NCBI GenBank assembly: GCA_947581845.1
Contig: CANPVY010000153.1
Location: forward strand, 1 to 13,902
Length of the DNA: 13,902 bases
Direction: 5' to 3'
DNA from: an uncultured bacterium
GTDB taxonomy: Bacteria > Gemmatimonadota > Gemmatimonadetes > Palauibacterales > KS3-K002
A program made the translations under genes and the position numbers. The notes under the pieces were generated by a model. The model had not been told where the DNA came from. It was given only the letters and a program-made list of their open reading frames with translations, and did no database searches. Of the stretch, positions 1-6,957 are shown piece after piece (position 1 is the first letter of the stretch; every line of letters begins with the position of its first letter).

Positions 1-1122
1 AAGCGAGGCAGACAGCTCGGCGACCGCTTCCAAGCGCTCCGTCCGCTGACGCAGCTGTTCCACTCGCTTGCGGTCCGAGATGTCTCGCATCATCGCCGTC
101 ACCGATGGCCGGCCCTCCCGCCGCTCAAGCACAGCTGTACTGATGCCAACCGCGATCGTCTCTCCATCGCGCTTAACCTCGATCTCACCACTGGCGACAG
201 GTATGCGAAAGTCGCGGGTGCGCTCGAGAGCTCTGCGCAGTCCGGTCGAACGGCTGGCCAGCTCGTCCAGAACAGGCCTCTCCATCCAGCTGCGCGCCTC
301 GATGCGGAGCAGCTGCTCCGCAGCCGGATTCGCATAGGCCAGGCGACCCTCGCCGTCGACCGTGAGCACTGCAGTGGGGATATTGCCCAGAATGTCGCCG
401 GTATCCAGGCGCAGCTGTTCAAGCGCATGCTCCAAGGTTGTCAGCTCGGCGCCGGTCTCGAGTAGCTTGTGGCTGATCAGGCCGACGACCAGAGCGACCC
501 CGACGAAGATGGCTAGCTGCAATGCGACCACGGTATCCACCGTCGTGCCCTGGCCCCACACGACCTCGGCGATATACGCCATGCACGCCAACCCGGTGAC
601 CAGGAAACCACCGCGGAACGGGAGGACCAGCGTGTAGGCACTGATCAGCAGAATGAAGAACGGTGGAATGACGCTATCCCGCCCGCCGGTCAGGTGCACC
701 ACCAGGGTCACCAGCAGCACGTCGAAGATCGCCTGCGCGTACACGAAGCTCGACCCAGCCGGCTTGCGGCGCACATGGGTGTGCCAATACGAGAACGGCG
801 TGATGATCAGGGTCAGAACCAGGGCCAGCGACGCGGCGAGCGTCTGCGCTGGCGACACCGCTGACGCCGCCGACCAAGCCAGTGCCGCACCCGCGAACAG
901 GCCCCCCGCCAGTCCGATCCTCACCAGATACACCCAACGGAGAATCACGCGACGCGGGTATGTCCGCTCGCCTGCCTCCGAGACCAACTCCTGTTTGACC
1001 GCGGAGTCGTTACCCGCATCGAATAGCGGGACCGCGTTGCCGTTCACTTCGCTGATCGTCTGCCCTCCCAGACCGCTAGTTCCTCGGTTCCGGCTGCCAG
1101 CTCCGGACCGCCAGAGAATCAT
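1..1122 (-). CDS. PilS/NtrB-type membrane sensor histidine kinase (N-terminal part, 3' end outside window)
   Basis: The minus-strand frame is open from 1122 to the window edge (374 codons) with no stop. Residues about 57-215 form roughly six hydrophobic segments, starting with RVILRWVYLVRIGLAGG and including DVLLVTLVVHLTGGRDS, a layout typical of PilS-type kinases. A PAS domain follows at about 243-350 (ILGNIPTAVLTVDGEG, then YANPAAEQLL), closing with the PAC-like MMRDISDRKRVEQLR and a coiled-coil linker ERLEAVAELSASL. In this family that linker runs straight into the phospho-acceptor H-box (AHEIRNPL type), so the edge cuts just before the catalytic histidine; the HisKA and ATPase domains are inferred, not seen. 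The start is uncertain: ATG 1122 has no clear Shine-Dalgarno, GTG 1047 lies downstream of a GGAGGG, and ATG 1254 would add implausible residues across the palindrome. The signal sensed is unknown. The gene is divergent from the glycan genes, so its response regulator may control them. Confidence 0.85.
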   Translation of the reverse strand, partial: MILWRSGAGSRNRGTSGLGGQTISEVNGNAVPLFDAGNDSAVKQELVSEAGERTYPRRVILRWVYLVRIGLAGGLFAGAALAWSAASAVSPAQTLAASLALVLTLIITPFSYWHTHVRRKPAGSSFVYAQAIFDVLLVTLVVHLTGGRDSVIPPFFILLISAYTLVLPFRGGFLVTGLACMAYIAEVVWGQGTTVDTVVALQLAIFVGVALVVGLISHKLLETGAELTTLEHALEQLRLDTGDILGNIPTAVLTVDGEGRLAYANPAAEQLLRIEARSWMERPVLDELASRSTGLRRALERTRDFRIPVASGEIEVKRDGETIAVGISTAVLERREGRPSVTAMMRDISDRKRVEQLRQRTERLEAVAELSASL

Positions 1123-1202
1123 GTTAGTGAGGGTTAAACGGGGGAGAATCGCTCGAAAGGCAGTCCTTCCGGCCGCCGGTGTGCTGCGACCCAGGTGCCG
1201 CA

Positions 1203-1231
1203 ACGATAATCTCAAGTCTTGCAAAATGCAA
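1203..1231 (-). promoter_or_regulatory. Putative promoter of the sensor kinase gene
   Basis: Read on the minus strand: TTGCAT (1231-1226), a 17-nt spacer, then TATCGT (1208-1203). Matches to the sigma-70 consensus are 3/6 and 4/6, and the spacing is ideal. Transcription would start near 1196, giving a leader of about 75 nt to ATG 1122. The -35 hexamer lies inside the palindrome at 1216-1234. Confidence 0.35.
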
Positions 1232-1234
1232 GAC
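1216..1234. repeat. Perfect inverted repeat, candidate operator
   Basis: GTCTTGCA-AAA-TGCAAGAC: two 8-bp arms around a 3-nt centre, with no mismatch. It overlaps the -35 box and spacer of the putative kinase promoter, the usual place for a dimeric repressor site. It has no T-tract, so it is not a terminator. Whether it also acts on the rightward genes is unknown. Confidence 0.5.
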
Positions 1235-1325
1235 CCCGCGATCACACCCAACATCTATCCGGCTATCGTCTCTGGCCGAGCCGGACAGTGAAGCCCTGCA
1301 CCGGTCGCAAGGGAGGTCACGCATA

Positions 1326-1354
1326 TTGAGCCCAGCCCACCGTCAACCCATCTT
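1326..1354 (+). promoter_or_regulatory. TTGAGC-N17-CATCTT element, copy 1 (candidate promoter)
   Basis: TTGAGC at 1326-1331 and CATCTT at 1349-1354 are separated by exactly 17 nt. The same pair with the same spacing occurs at 3731-3759 ahead of the GT2 gene. The distance to the following ATGACCAAG start is 84 nt here and 85 nt there. The first box fits a -35 (TTGAC-like) well. CATCTT is a poor sigma-70 -10, so either another sigma factor or an activator is involved, or the pair is inherited by duplication without function. It would serve the GT-C gene. Confidence 0.4.
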
Positions 1355-1409
1355 TCAGCAAGCTCCCCTGCCCGCCGTTCCTGCACAGCGCAGCTTACCT
1401 CGACCGGAG

Positions 1410-1589
1410 ATGACCAAGTTGATCGGCGCCGCGCATTCCCATCACGAGGACAAGGGAGCCCCGTTGACCCCGACGCGGCCGCCACGAGAGGTGCCGGACA
1501 CGGATCGCACGGAACGGCTCGTCACCGACGGCGGCAGCGACAACCGCGGTCCTGATACCCTCCGGCAGGTGACCACTTGGCAGAGATGA
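1410..1589 (+). pseudogene. 59-codon remnant of the GT2 N-terminus / possible coupling leader ORF
   Basis: ATG 1410 opens a frame that begins MTKLI, as the GT2 gene does at 3816. Aligned without gaps, the first 43 codons share about 58% of bases with that gene (my hand count), including ATGACCAAGYTGATC and the LVxDxGS segment; after codon 43 similarity falls to background. The GT2 PCYNEG loop has become HSHHED, so no nucleotide-binding site remains and the product cannot be a working transferase. Third codon positions remain mostly G or C and the frame is unbroken. Its TGA (1587-1589) overlaps ATG 1586 of the GT-C gene as ATGA, the same coupling seen at 4802 and 6085. It could be a dead fragment left by a duplication or a translated leader that passes ribosomes to the next gene. 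Confidence 0.4.
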
Positions 1590-3625
1590 CGGAATCGGGC
1601 CGGGGCCCGTGGCGGTGGGGGCTGGCGTGCGGCCTTGTTGGCGCGGTCTCTATCGCCGCCCTGGTGGGCGCGCATCTGTACGTGGGCCATGAGGGGTCGG
1701 GCTACAAAGGGCCGCTGCTCTTACTAGATCACCTGTTCGATCTCGCCGCCGTCGCGGCACTGAGCGCCATAACCGTGAGCGTGGGTCGCTTCGTGCTCAT
1801 GCGCCTCCGATTCTCGCTCGACCGCCCAATTGAGGCGCTCACTTTCGGCGCCGCAGTCGGTGCCGGTACCGTTTCCACATCGATTCTCATCATCGGGTGT
1901 CTGTCTGGCCTGCATCCGGCGGTTCTGGCAGTCACCCTGGCCCTCTGGGCGCTCGTGGCCCGCCGCGAGCTGCGTGAGCTGCCCGGCCTGATATCGCGAG
2001 TTCGAGGCGAGGTGCTGCAGAGTGTCGACGATCGCGCACTGCTCGTCTTCGGCCTCCTGATCTTCGGAGCCGTGGCAGCCTTCATGACAATGATGGCCCT
2101 GGCTCCGCCCGTCGATTGGGATGCCCTGACGTACCACCTGCAAGTACCGGCTCAGTTCCTGGCCAGAGGTCGGATCTATCTGCCGGAGGACAACCTGCAC
2201 ACGGCTTACGTGGGGCTTGTCCACATGCTGTACCTGCCGCTGCTGGCGATCGGTAGTTCCTCCGGCCCCGCACTTTTCAGCGTCTTCGCAGCGCTGCTGC
2301 TCGGGCTGGCGGTCTTCTCGCTCTCGGTCCGCTTCCTCGAAAGCCGAACCGCGAGCCTCTCCCTCGCTCTGTTGTGGGGAACAACGACCCTCGTGCTGGT
2401 GGCTATCACCCCGCGGATCGACGTAACGCTCGCCCTCTATCTCCTGCTCGCCCACTACGCCCTCTTGACGACCAGGACGTCTTTCTCAGACCGCCGATAC
2501 CTGTTCCTGGCAGCGGCTCTCTTGGGGTTCGCGTTCGGATCCAAGTACCATGCCGTTCCCTACATCCTCGGGCTCACGCCACTCGTTCTCTGGATTTCGT
2601 TATCCCGCTGGCAGAGACCGGGCGGGTCCGCTGGCGCCCTGTTCTTGTCCGGCTTCGTCCTCGTCGCGGTGGCGTTTCCGTGGCTCCTGAAGAACTGGAT
2701 CCTCCTGGGCAGCCCCGTCTACCCGTTCCTGGCCGATACGGCGCTGGAGTCCTGGCTGATACCCCTCTACGGCCGCAGCACGGTGCCGCCCTCGCTCGGC
2801 GCGCAAGTCTTCAGTACGCTCGAGACCGCTCGAGCACCTTTCAATCTGTTGGATGCCTTTCTTTCACCTGGCAGATTGACGATCGAATTCGAGGGTGCCT
2901 TCCACTACGCCAATCCGATCTTCCTGCTGCTGCCGCTCTGGGTCCTATTCTTGAGAAACAAGACGATCAACTGGCTGATCGTCCCCGCGATCGCGTACCT
3001 GTGCGTTGTGGTCCTGCCGTTCGGAATCACAAATCTGCGCTACCTCATACCTGCGGCTGCGCCGTTGACGCTCGCGGCTGTGTACATGCTGACGGCCGCG
3101 TGCGGGCGCTTTCTGTCGGCGGAGGCTGCGCGGCTCTTGCTCATCGCGTTGGCGCTCCTGGCTCTGGCACCGTCCGCCTGGGCTACATACGCGTGGCTCC
3201 GTCACACTAAGGCACTTACGTATTCGATCGGTGCAAGTTCGAAAGCGGAGTACATGGCCACGCACATCGACCCGGGCGTTCGCACCCTCGCACCGGTCAT
3301 TGAATTCGTGAACCAGAGGCTGCCGGACAGGAGCCGGATCCTGATGCTCTATGAGGCTCGCGGCTACCACTTCCGTCGGCCCGTGATTGAAGACACCCGG
3401 GTCAGCAACTGGCCACTCCTCGCCCATCGCCTGGCCGCCGACGACTGCCTCCGCAGCACCGGCATCAGCCACGTGCTGCTGAACGCAGGCGCCGTCCGAT
3501 ACTACCTTCAGCGCGGCAGCGACCCCAACGTATTCATGTGGGACCCGTTCCAGCGGTTCGCTGAGCGGTGTATGGGCGAGCCAATCTACCGGAATCCGGC
3601 CTTTCTCCTCTTCGAGATCCGCTAG
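1586..3625 (+). CDS. GT-C fold membrane glycosyltransferase (ArnT/PMT-like)
   Basis: A 679-residue polytopic membrane protein with about 11-13 hydrophobic segments and a C-terminal soluble part (about 545-679). The first large loop carries PPVDWDALTYHL with D177 and D179, the acidic loop motif of GT-C enzymes, which use a polyprenyl-phosphate sugar as donor on the outer face of the membrane. A second typical signature is KNWILLGSPVYPF (from K369). The tail (RILMLYEARGYHFRRP, then ISHVLLNAG) is the periplasmic domain common in this group. I chose ATG 1586 over TTG 1577 because the preceding 59-codon frame stops in an ATGA overlap with it; the ribosome site is weak either way. The sugar and acceptor cannot be read from sequence. 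The GT2 encoded next is the natural source of the lipid-linked donor. Confidence 0.85.
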   Translation: MTESGRGPWRWGLACGLVGAVSIAALVGAHLYVGHEGSGYKGPLLLLDHLFDLAAVAALSAITVSVGRFVLMRLRFSLDRPIEALTFGAAVGAGTVSTSILIIGCLSGLHPAVLAVTLALWALVARRELRELPGLISRVRGEVLQSVDDRALLVFGLLIFGAVAAFMTMMALAPPVDWDALTYHLQVPAQFLARGRIYLPEDNLHTAYVGLVHMLYLPLLAIGSSSGPALFSVFAALLLGLAVFSLSVRFLESRTASLSLALLWGTTTLVLVAITPRIDVTLALYLLLAHYALLTTRTSFSDRRYLFLAAALLGFAFGSKYHAVPYILGLTPLVLWISLSRWQRPGGSAGALFLSGFVLVAVAFPWLLKNWILLGSPVYPFLADTALESWLIPLYGRSTVPPSLGAQVFSTLETARAPFNLLDAFLSPGRLTIEFEGAFHYANPIFLLLPLWVLFLRNKTINWLIVPAIAYLCVVVLPFGITNLRYLIPAAAPLTLAAVYMLTAACGRFLSAEAARLLLIALALLALAPSAWATYAWLRHTKALTYSIGASSKAEYMATHIDPGVRTLAPVIEFVNQRLPDRSRILMLYEARGYHFRRPVIEDTRVSNWPLLAHRLAADDCLRSTGISHVLLNAGAVRYYLQRGSDPNVFMWDPFQRFAERCMGEPIYRNPAFLLFEIR

Positions 3626-3730
3626 CGGCGCTCGCGGCACTGGCCGCCATCGTCAGCCAGCTCCGCAGCGTCGGCGGGCCTCAAGGCTGCCCGGCCTCGA
3701 TGATCACCGGCGCGCTCTGCAGTTGCCCCA

Positions 3731-3759
3731 TTGAGTCAGAAGGGAAGTCGCTACATCTT
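3731..3759 (+). promoter_or_regulatory. TTGAGT-N17-CATCTT element, copy 2 (candidate promoter of the GT2 run)
   Basis: TTGAGT at 3731-3736 and CATCTT at 3754-3759, 17 nt apart, lie in the 175-nt gap between the GT-C and GT2 genes. It matches the element at 1326-1354 in sequence, spacing and distance to the start codon. If active it would let the GT2-barrel-methyltransferase run be transcribed separately from the GT-C gene. The -10 half is weak by sigma-70 standards. Confidence 0.4.
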
Positions 3760-3800
3760 ACAGGCAGCGCCCCCCGACCGCCGTAGCATGCCCCATCAGG

Positions 3801-4805
3801 ATGCCTCTGACAGAGATGACCAAGCTGATCATCCAGATTCCTTGTTATAACGAGGGAACGACGCTGCCTGTTACCCTCTCTGCTCTGCCGCGGAAGCTTG
3901 CGGGCGTGGACATCATCGAGTGGCTGGTCATCGACGATGGCAGCGAGGATGATACGCAGGAGGTCGCCAGGAAGGCAGGGGTGGATCATGTCGTCCGCCT
4001 GCCTCGCCATCAGGGGCTCGCGAGAGCCTTTCTCGCAGGTCTCGACACGTCGCTGCAGGCGGGAGCCGACGTCATCGTCAATACGGACGCCGACAACCAG
4101 TACTGCGCAGATGACATACCGAAGCTCATCGAGCCCATCCTCTGCGGTGAGGCTGAGATCGTGGTGGGCACGCGCCCAATCAACCACATCAGGCACTTCT
4201 CACCGCTCAAGAGGTTGCTGCAGCGGGTCGGTAGCCGGGCGACGCGCGCGATCAGCCAGACCGACGTAGAGGACGCGCCCAGCGGCTTCCGGGCGTTCAG
4301 TCGCGACGCGGCTATGAAGCTCCATGTCTTCAACGAATACACCTACACGATCGAGACCATCATTCAGGCGGGACAGAAGGGCATGGCGATCACCTCCGTT
4401 CCGGTACGTACGAACGAGGATCTGCGACCCTCCCGACTCGTGAAGAACCTTCCCGGCTATCTTCAGCGGCAGCTGCTTACCATGGTACGGATCTTCATGA
4501 CCTACAAACCGTTCCGATTCTTCGCCACCGCCGGTCTGATCGTGTTCACAGCTGGTTTCCTCATCAGCGTCAGGTTCCTGTATTTCTACATCGCCGGTAA
4601 CGGAGCCGGGCACATCCAGTCGCTGATCCTCTCCGCTCTCCTAATGGGGACCGGCTTCTTCTTGGCTATCGTCGGCCTCATCGCCGATCTCATCTCCGTC
4701 AACCGGCAGCTGCTGGAGATCCTCGACTGGCGCACCCAGAAGATCGAAGAGAGCCTGAGCCGCAAGAAGGCCTCGGCGCCGGCGGAGCCGAGCGAGCACG
4801 GATGA
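3801..4805 (+). CDS. GT2 polyprenyl-phosphate glycosyltransferase (DPM1/GtrB-like) with two membrane segments
   Basis: 334 residues. The GT-A fold motifs are in order: IQIPCYNEG (about 11-19), VIDDGSEDD (about 43-51), the metal-binding DAD in NTDADNQY (D96, D98), and EDAPSGFRAF (about 157-166). Two C-terminal hydrophobic helices (about 236-262 and 274-298) follow, then the LLEIL amphipathic tail seen in GtrB-type enzymes. Such enzymes move a sugar from a nucleotide donor to a polyprenyl phosphate on the cytoplasmic face, feeding a GT-C transferase such as the upstream neighbour. ATG 3801 gives the longest frame; ATG 3816 (MTKLIIQIP) is equally possible and is the start echoed at 1410. Neither has a strong Shine-Dalgarno. 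The stop overlaps the next start as ATGA (4802-4805), implying coupled translation. The sugar is not predictable. Confidence 0.88.
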   Translation: MPLTEMTKLIIQIPCYNEGTTLPVTLSALPRKLAGVDIIEWLVIDDGSEDDTQEVARKAGVDHVVRLPRHQGLARAFLAGLDTSLQAGADVIVNTDADNQYCADDIPKLIEPILCGEAEIVVGTRPINHIRHFSPLKRLLQRVGSRATRAISQTDVEDAPSGFRAFSRDAAMKLHVFNEYTYTIETIIQAGQKGMAITSVPVRTNEDLRPSRLVKNLPGYLQRQLLTMVRIFMTYKPFRFFATAGLIVFTAGFLISVRFLYFYIAGNGAGHIQSLILSALLMGTGFFLAIVGLIADLISVNRQLLEILDWRTQKIEESLSRKKASAPAEPSEHG

Positions 4806-6088
4806 CACGCTTCGTCCCGCCATTTGACAGGCGGCCTCCGGTGGACGCGCCGGGCGCAGCCGGCCTGACAGGGACCGAAAGGCGAGCGCCAGAGAAGAGG
4901 CACGGACTCGAGCGACTGGCGGTGATCCAGGAAAACGTCCTCGACGTGGCGCGGAGCGCCGGCTACGAGGGCTACTCGAAGCACGACGCCCTCAACGCGC
5001 CTTGCCTCGAAGCCATCGCAGGTAGCTCACGGTGGGCACGACTGCTCGCCATCCAGGCGGTCATGCGCTCGCCTCTTCACGTGCGCCCGCTCATCGGCGC
5101 CCGCCGCGCACGCAATGCCAAGGGGCTGTCGCTCTTCGCTCGCGCCTTGCTGACCCGCTACCGGGTGTTGGGCGACCAGGCGAGCGCGGAGGAGGCGCGA
5201 CAACTGCTCACCTGGCTGGCCGCTCACCCCTCGCCGGGCTTCCCCTGGACGGCCTGGGGATATCCCTATCCCTGGCAGGATGTCGGATTCTTCGCGCCCC
5301 GACACTTCCCAAACCGTGTGGTGACATCCTTTGTCGTTCAGGCCCTGCTGGACGGCTATGAGACGCTCGCCGACCAGCGCTTGCTGGACGTCGCAGTCCA
5401 GGCGGCCGAGTTTCTGTTGAAGGCTCCGACGACGCTCTACGAGGATGAGCGCCACCGTTGCGTCAGCTACGTGCCGAGCGAAACGGTGAGCTGGATCGTC
5501 CTGGACGTGCCGGCTCTGACAGGAGCGGCGGTCGCGCGCCTGGCGGCGCTGCGGAAGGACGCCGGCTTGATGCGGGAGGCGACCCGGCTGATGCGCTACG
5601 TGGTCTCAAAGCAGACCGACTACGGCGCCTGGTACTACGCCGATCCGCCGCGCGCCAGTCATATCACTCATGACAACTACCATACGGGATTTATCCTCGA
5701 TGCCATCCTCGAATACGGCACCGCCGCACAGAGCAGCGAGTTCGAGGATGCCTACCGGCGCGGGCTGCACTTCTACCGCGAGCGCCTGTTCGAGCCCGAT
5801 GGCGCGCCTCGCTTCATGCACGATCGCAAGTACCCCTTCGACATCCACGGAGCAGCCCAAGGAATCATCACTTTCGCCAGAGCCCAGCGAGCCTCGTATG
5901 GAGGTTGCGATCTCTCGGCCCGCGTCTTGAACTGGACCCTCGCCAACATGTACAACGCTCGCACACGCTGGTTCTACTACCAGAAACACAGGCTCTTCCG
6001 CACTCCGATCCGCCTGCTCCGCTGGTGCCAGGCCTGGATGGCGTGGGCGATTGGCTGTCACCTGGAGTGCTGCGGGAGTCCGTCATGA
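4802..6088 (+). CDS. Uncharacterised alpha/alpha-barrel (six-hairpin-like) sugar-modifying protein
   Basis: 428 residues, no signal peptide or membrane segment, so probably cytoplasmic. Helix-rich repeats are spaced like an alpha/alpha toroid. Blocks that look conserved are AKGLSLFARALL (about 105), WGYPYPWQDVGFFAPRHFP (about 151), DNYHTGFILDAILEY (about 290) and YPFDIHGAAQGI (about 343), rich in Trp, Tyr, His and Asp as in carbohydrate-active enzymes. From memory, relatives lie in glycan loci of bacteria and archaea and are sometimes auto-named delta-aminolevulinic acid dehydratase; nothing here supports HemB, which is a TIM barrel with a lysine Schiff base. A uronyl epimerase, lyase or hydrolase-like role is possible but unproven. 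The start ATG overlaps the GT2 stop, and the end overlaps the methyltransferase start, both as ATGA. The first 35 or so residues are low-complexity and may be a linker. Confidence 0.7.
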   Translation: MTRFVPPFDRRPPVDAPGAAGLTGTERRAPEKRHGLERLAVIQENVLDVARSAGYEGYSKHDALNAPCLEAIAGSSRWARLLAIQAVMRSPLHVRPLIGARRARNAKGLSLFARALLTRYRVLGDQASAEEARQLLTWLAAHPSPGFPWTAWGYPYPWQDVGFFAPRHFPNRVVTSFVVQALLDGYETLADQRLLDVAVQAAEFLLKAPTTLYEDERHRCVSYVPSETVSWIVLDVPALTGAAVARLAALRKDAGLMREATRLMRYVVSKQTDYGAWYYADPPRASHITHDNYHTGFILDAILEYGTAAQSSEFEDAYRRGLHFYRERLFEPDGAPRFMHDRKYPFDIHGAAQGIITFARAQRASYGGCDLSARVLNWTLANMYNARTRWFYYQKHRLFRTPIRLLRWCQAWMAWAIGCHLECCGSPS

Positions 6089-6957
6089 TCGGCTTACCGG
6101 GCGCCGAGCAATCCCTGGACCCGGATCTCTCCTGGCTCGAGAAGGCCTACATCCGTTGTCTGGGCGTGCCGATCAGCGGATTACGGATACGCCTGCGCCG
6201 CGTTCTTCCTGCGACACGCGGCTCATATCAGAAGATTCTCGATGCCGGGTGCGGCCTGGGTGTCTTCACCATGGAGCTGGCCAAGCAGCAGCCTGAAGCG
6301 GAGGTGCTCGGTATCGACATCGACGAGGCAGCCGTGAGGCGGGCGGCGCTGATCGCCGAGCGGGCGGGAATCTCGAACTGCCGTTTCCTGGTCGGCGATG
6401 TCACGGACCTCGGCATCAGCAGCGAGTTCGATCTCGTCCTCAGTGTAGACAACCTCGAACACGTCGAGGACGACGTCCGGGCCATGCGGAACCTGCGAGC
6501 TGCGCTCAAGCCCGGAGGTACGCTGGTCGTTCACGTCCCGGGCTATTATCGTCGCTGGCTCATGTTCGGGCGGCGAGTGAACTTTCACGTTCCAGGACAT
6601 GTTCGACCCGGCTACACAGCCGAGCGACTGACGGCGAAGCTCGAGCAGGCGGGCTTCGAGGTCTTGGAGCATCGCTACACTTACGGCGCACTCGAGACCT
6701 TCACCAACAACATCTCCTACCTGATCTCGGGAGCGGAACGGCGAAATAGGCAGCTCTACGCCGTCGTCTTCCCGCTTCTGCTCGCTGTTTCCTATTTCGG
6801 GAAGTTCTTGCGTCCTCGCTGGGGGGCCGGCCTGCTAGCGACCGCGCGGCGTCCCGGTCCCGGAAACCGTGGCGTCGCTACGTCCGGGCAGAGTCAGGAC
6901 TCGATGGGACGGACAGGACACAATGAGACAGATCGTTCGACGCGTTATCGACCGTAA
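6085..6957 (+). CDS. Class I SAM-dependent methyltransferase
   Basis: 290 residues. Motif I is ILDAGCGLGVF (about 51-61), motif II VLGIDID (about 74-80), the acidic LSVDNLEHVEDD (about 118-129), and LKPGGTLVVHVPG begins the post-core strand. The segment FHVPGHVRPGY (about 167-177) is a His/Arg-rich loop typical of methyltransferases in polysaccharide loci that act on sugars or lipid-linked intermediates. A hydrophobic stretch near 226-244 (LYAVVFPLLLAVSYFGKFL) suggests membrane association. ATG 6085 overlaps the preceding TGA (ATGA). The same frame stays open back to 5905, but that extension only shadows the barrel gene and is not used. The 3' end overlaps the next gene by 35 nt. The methyl acceptor is unknown. 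Confidence 0.85.
   Translation: MIGLPGAEQSLDPDLSWLEKAYIRCLGVPISGLRIRLRRVLPATRGSYQKILDAGCGLGVFTMELAKQQPEAEVLGIDIDEAAVRRAALIAERAGISNCRFLVGDVTDLGISSEFDLVLSVDNLEHVEDDVRAMRNLRAALKPGGTLVVHVPGYYRRWLMFGRRVNFHVPGHVRPGYTAERLTAKLEQAGFEVLEHRYTYGALETFTNNISYLISGAERRNRQLYAVVFPLLLAVSYFGKFLRPRWGAGLLATARRPGPGNRGVATSGQSQDSMGRTGHNETDRSTRYRP

Larger units (their letters stand above)
1123..1585. other. Intergenic control region between the kinase and the GT-C gene
   Basis: This stretch of about 460 bases separates divergent genes. It holds the kinase promoter and palindrome (1203-1234), a TTGAGC-N17-CATCTT element (1326-1354), and a frame from 1410 to 1589 that copies the start of the downstream GT2 gene. Nothing recognisable was seen in about 1235-1325. 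Confidence 0.6.

Noticed and set aside
1203..1240. Sigma-54 (-24/-12) promoter for the kinase around the palindrome
   Set aside because: GG and GC pairs are present, but the spacing between them is off by one base from the strict requirement.
653..1291. Plus-strand open frame of 212 codons opposite the kinase
   Set aside because: The minus strand holds continuous membrane and PAS sequence; the plus product is Arg/Ser/Thr-rich with no domain.
1724..2455. Long minus-strand open frame (243 codons) across the GT-C gene
   Set aside because: It is antisense to a clear membrane-protein gene, is rich in Gln, Glu and Arg from reversed GC-rich codons, and shows no domain.
5905..6084. 60-residue N-terminal extension of the first methyltransferase
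   Set aside because: It overlaps the 3' end of the barrel gene in another frame and does not look like a methyltransferase N-terminus; ATG 6085 with ATGA coupling is better.
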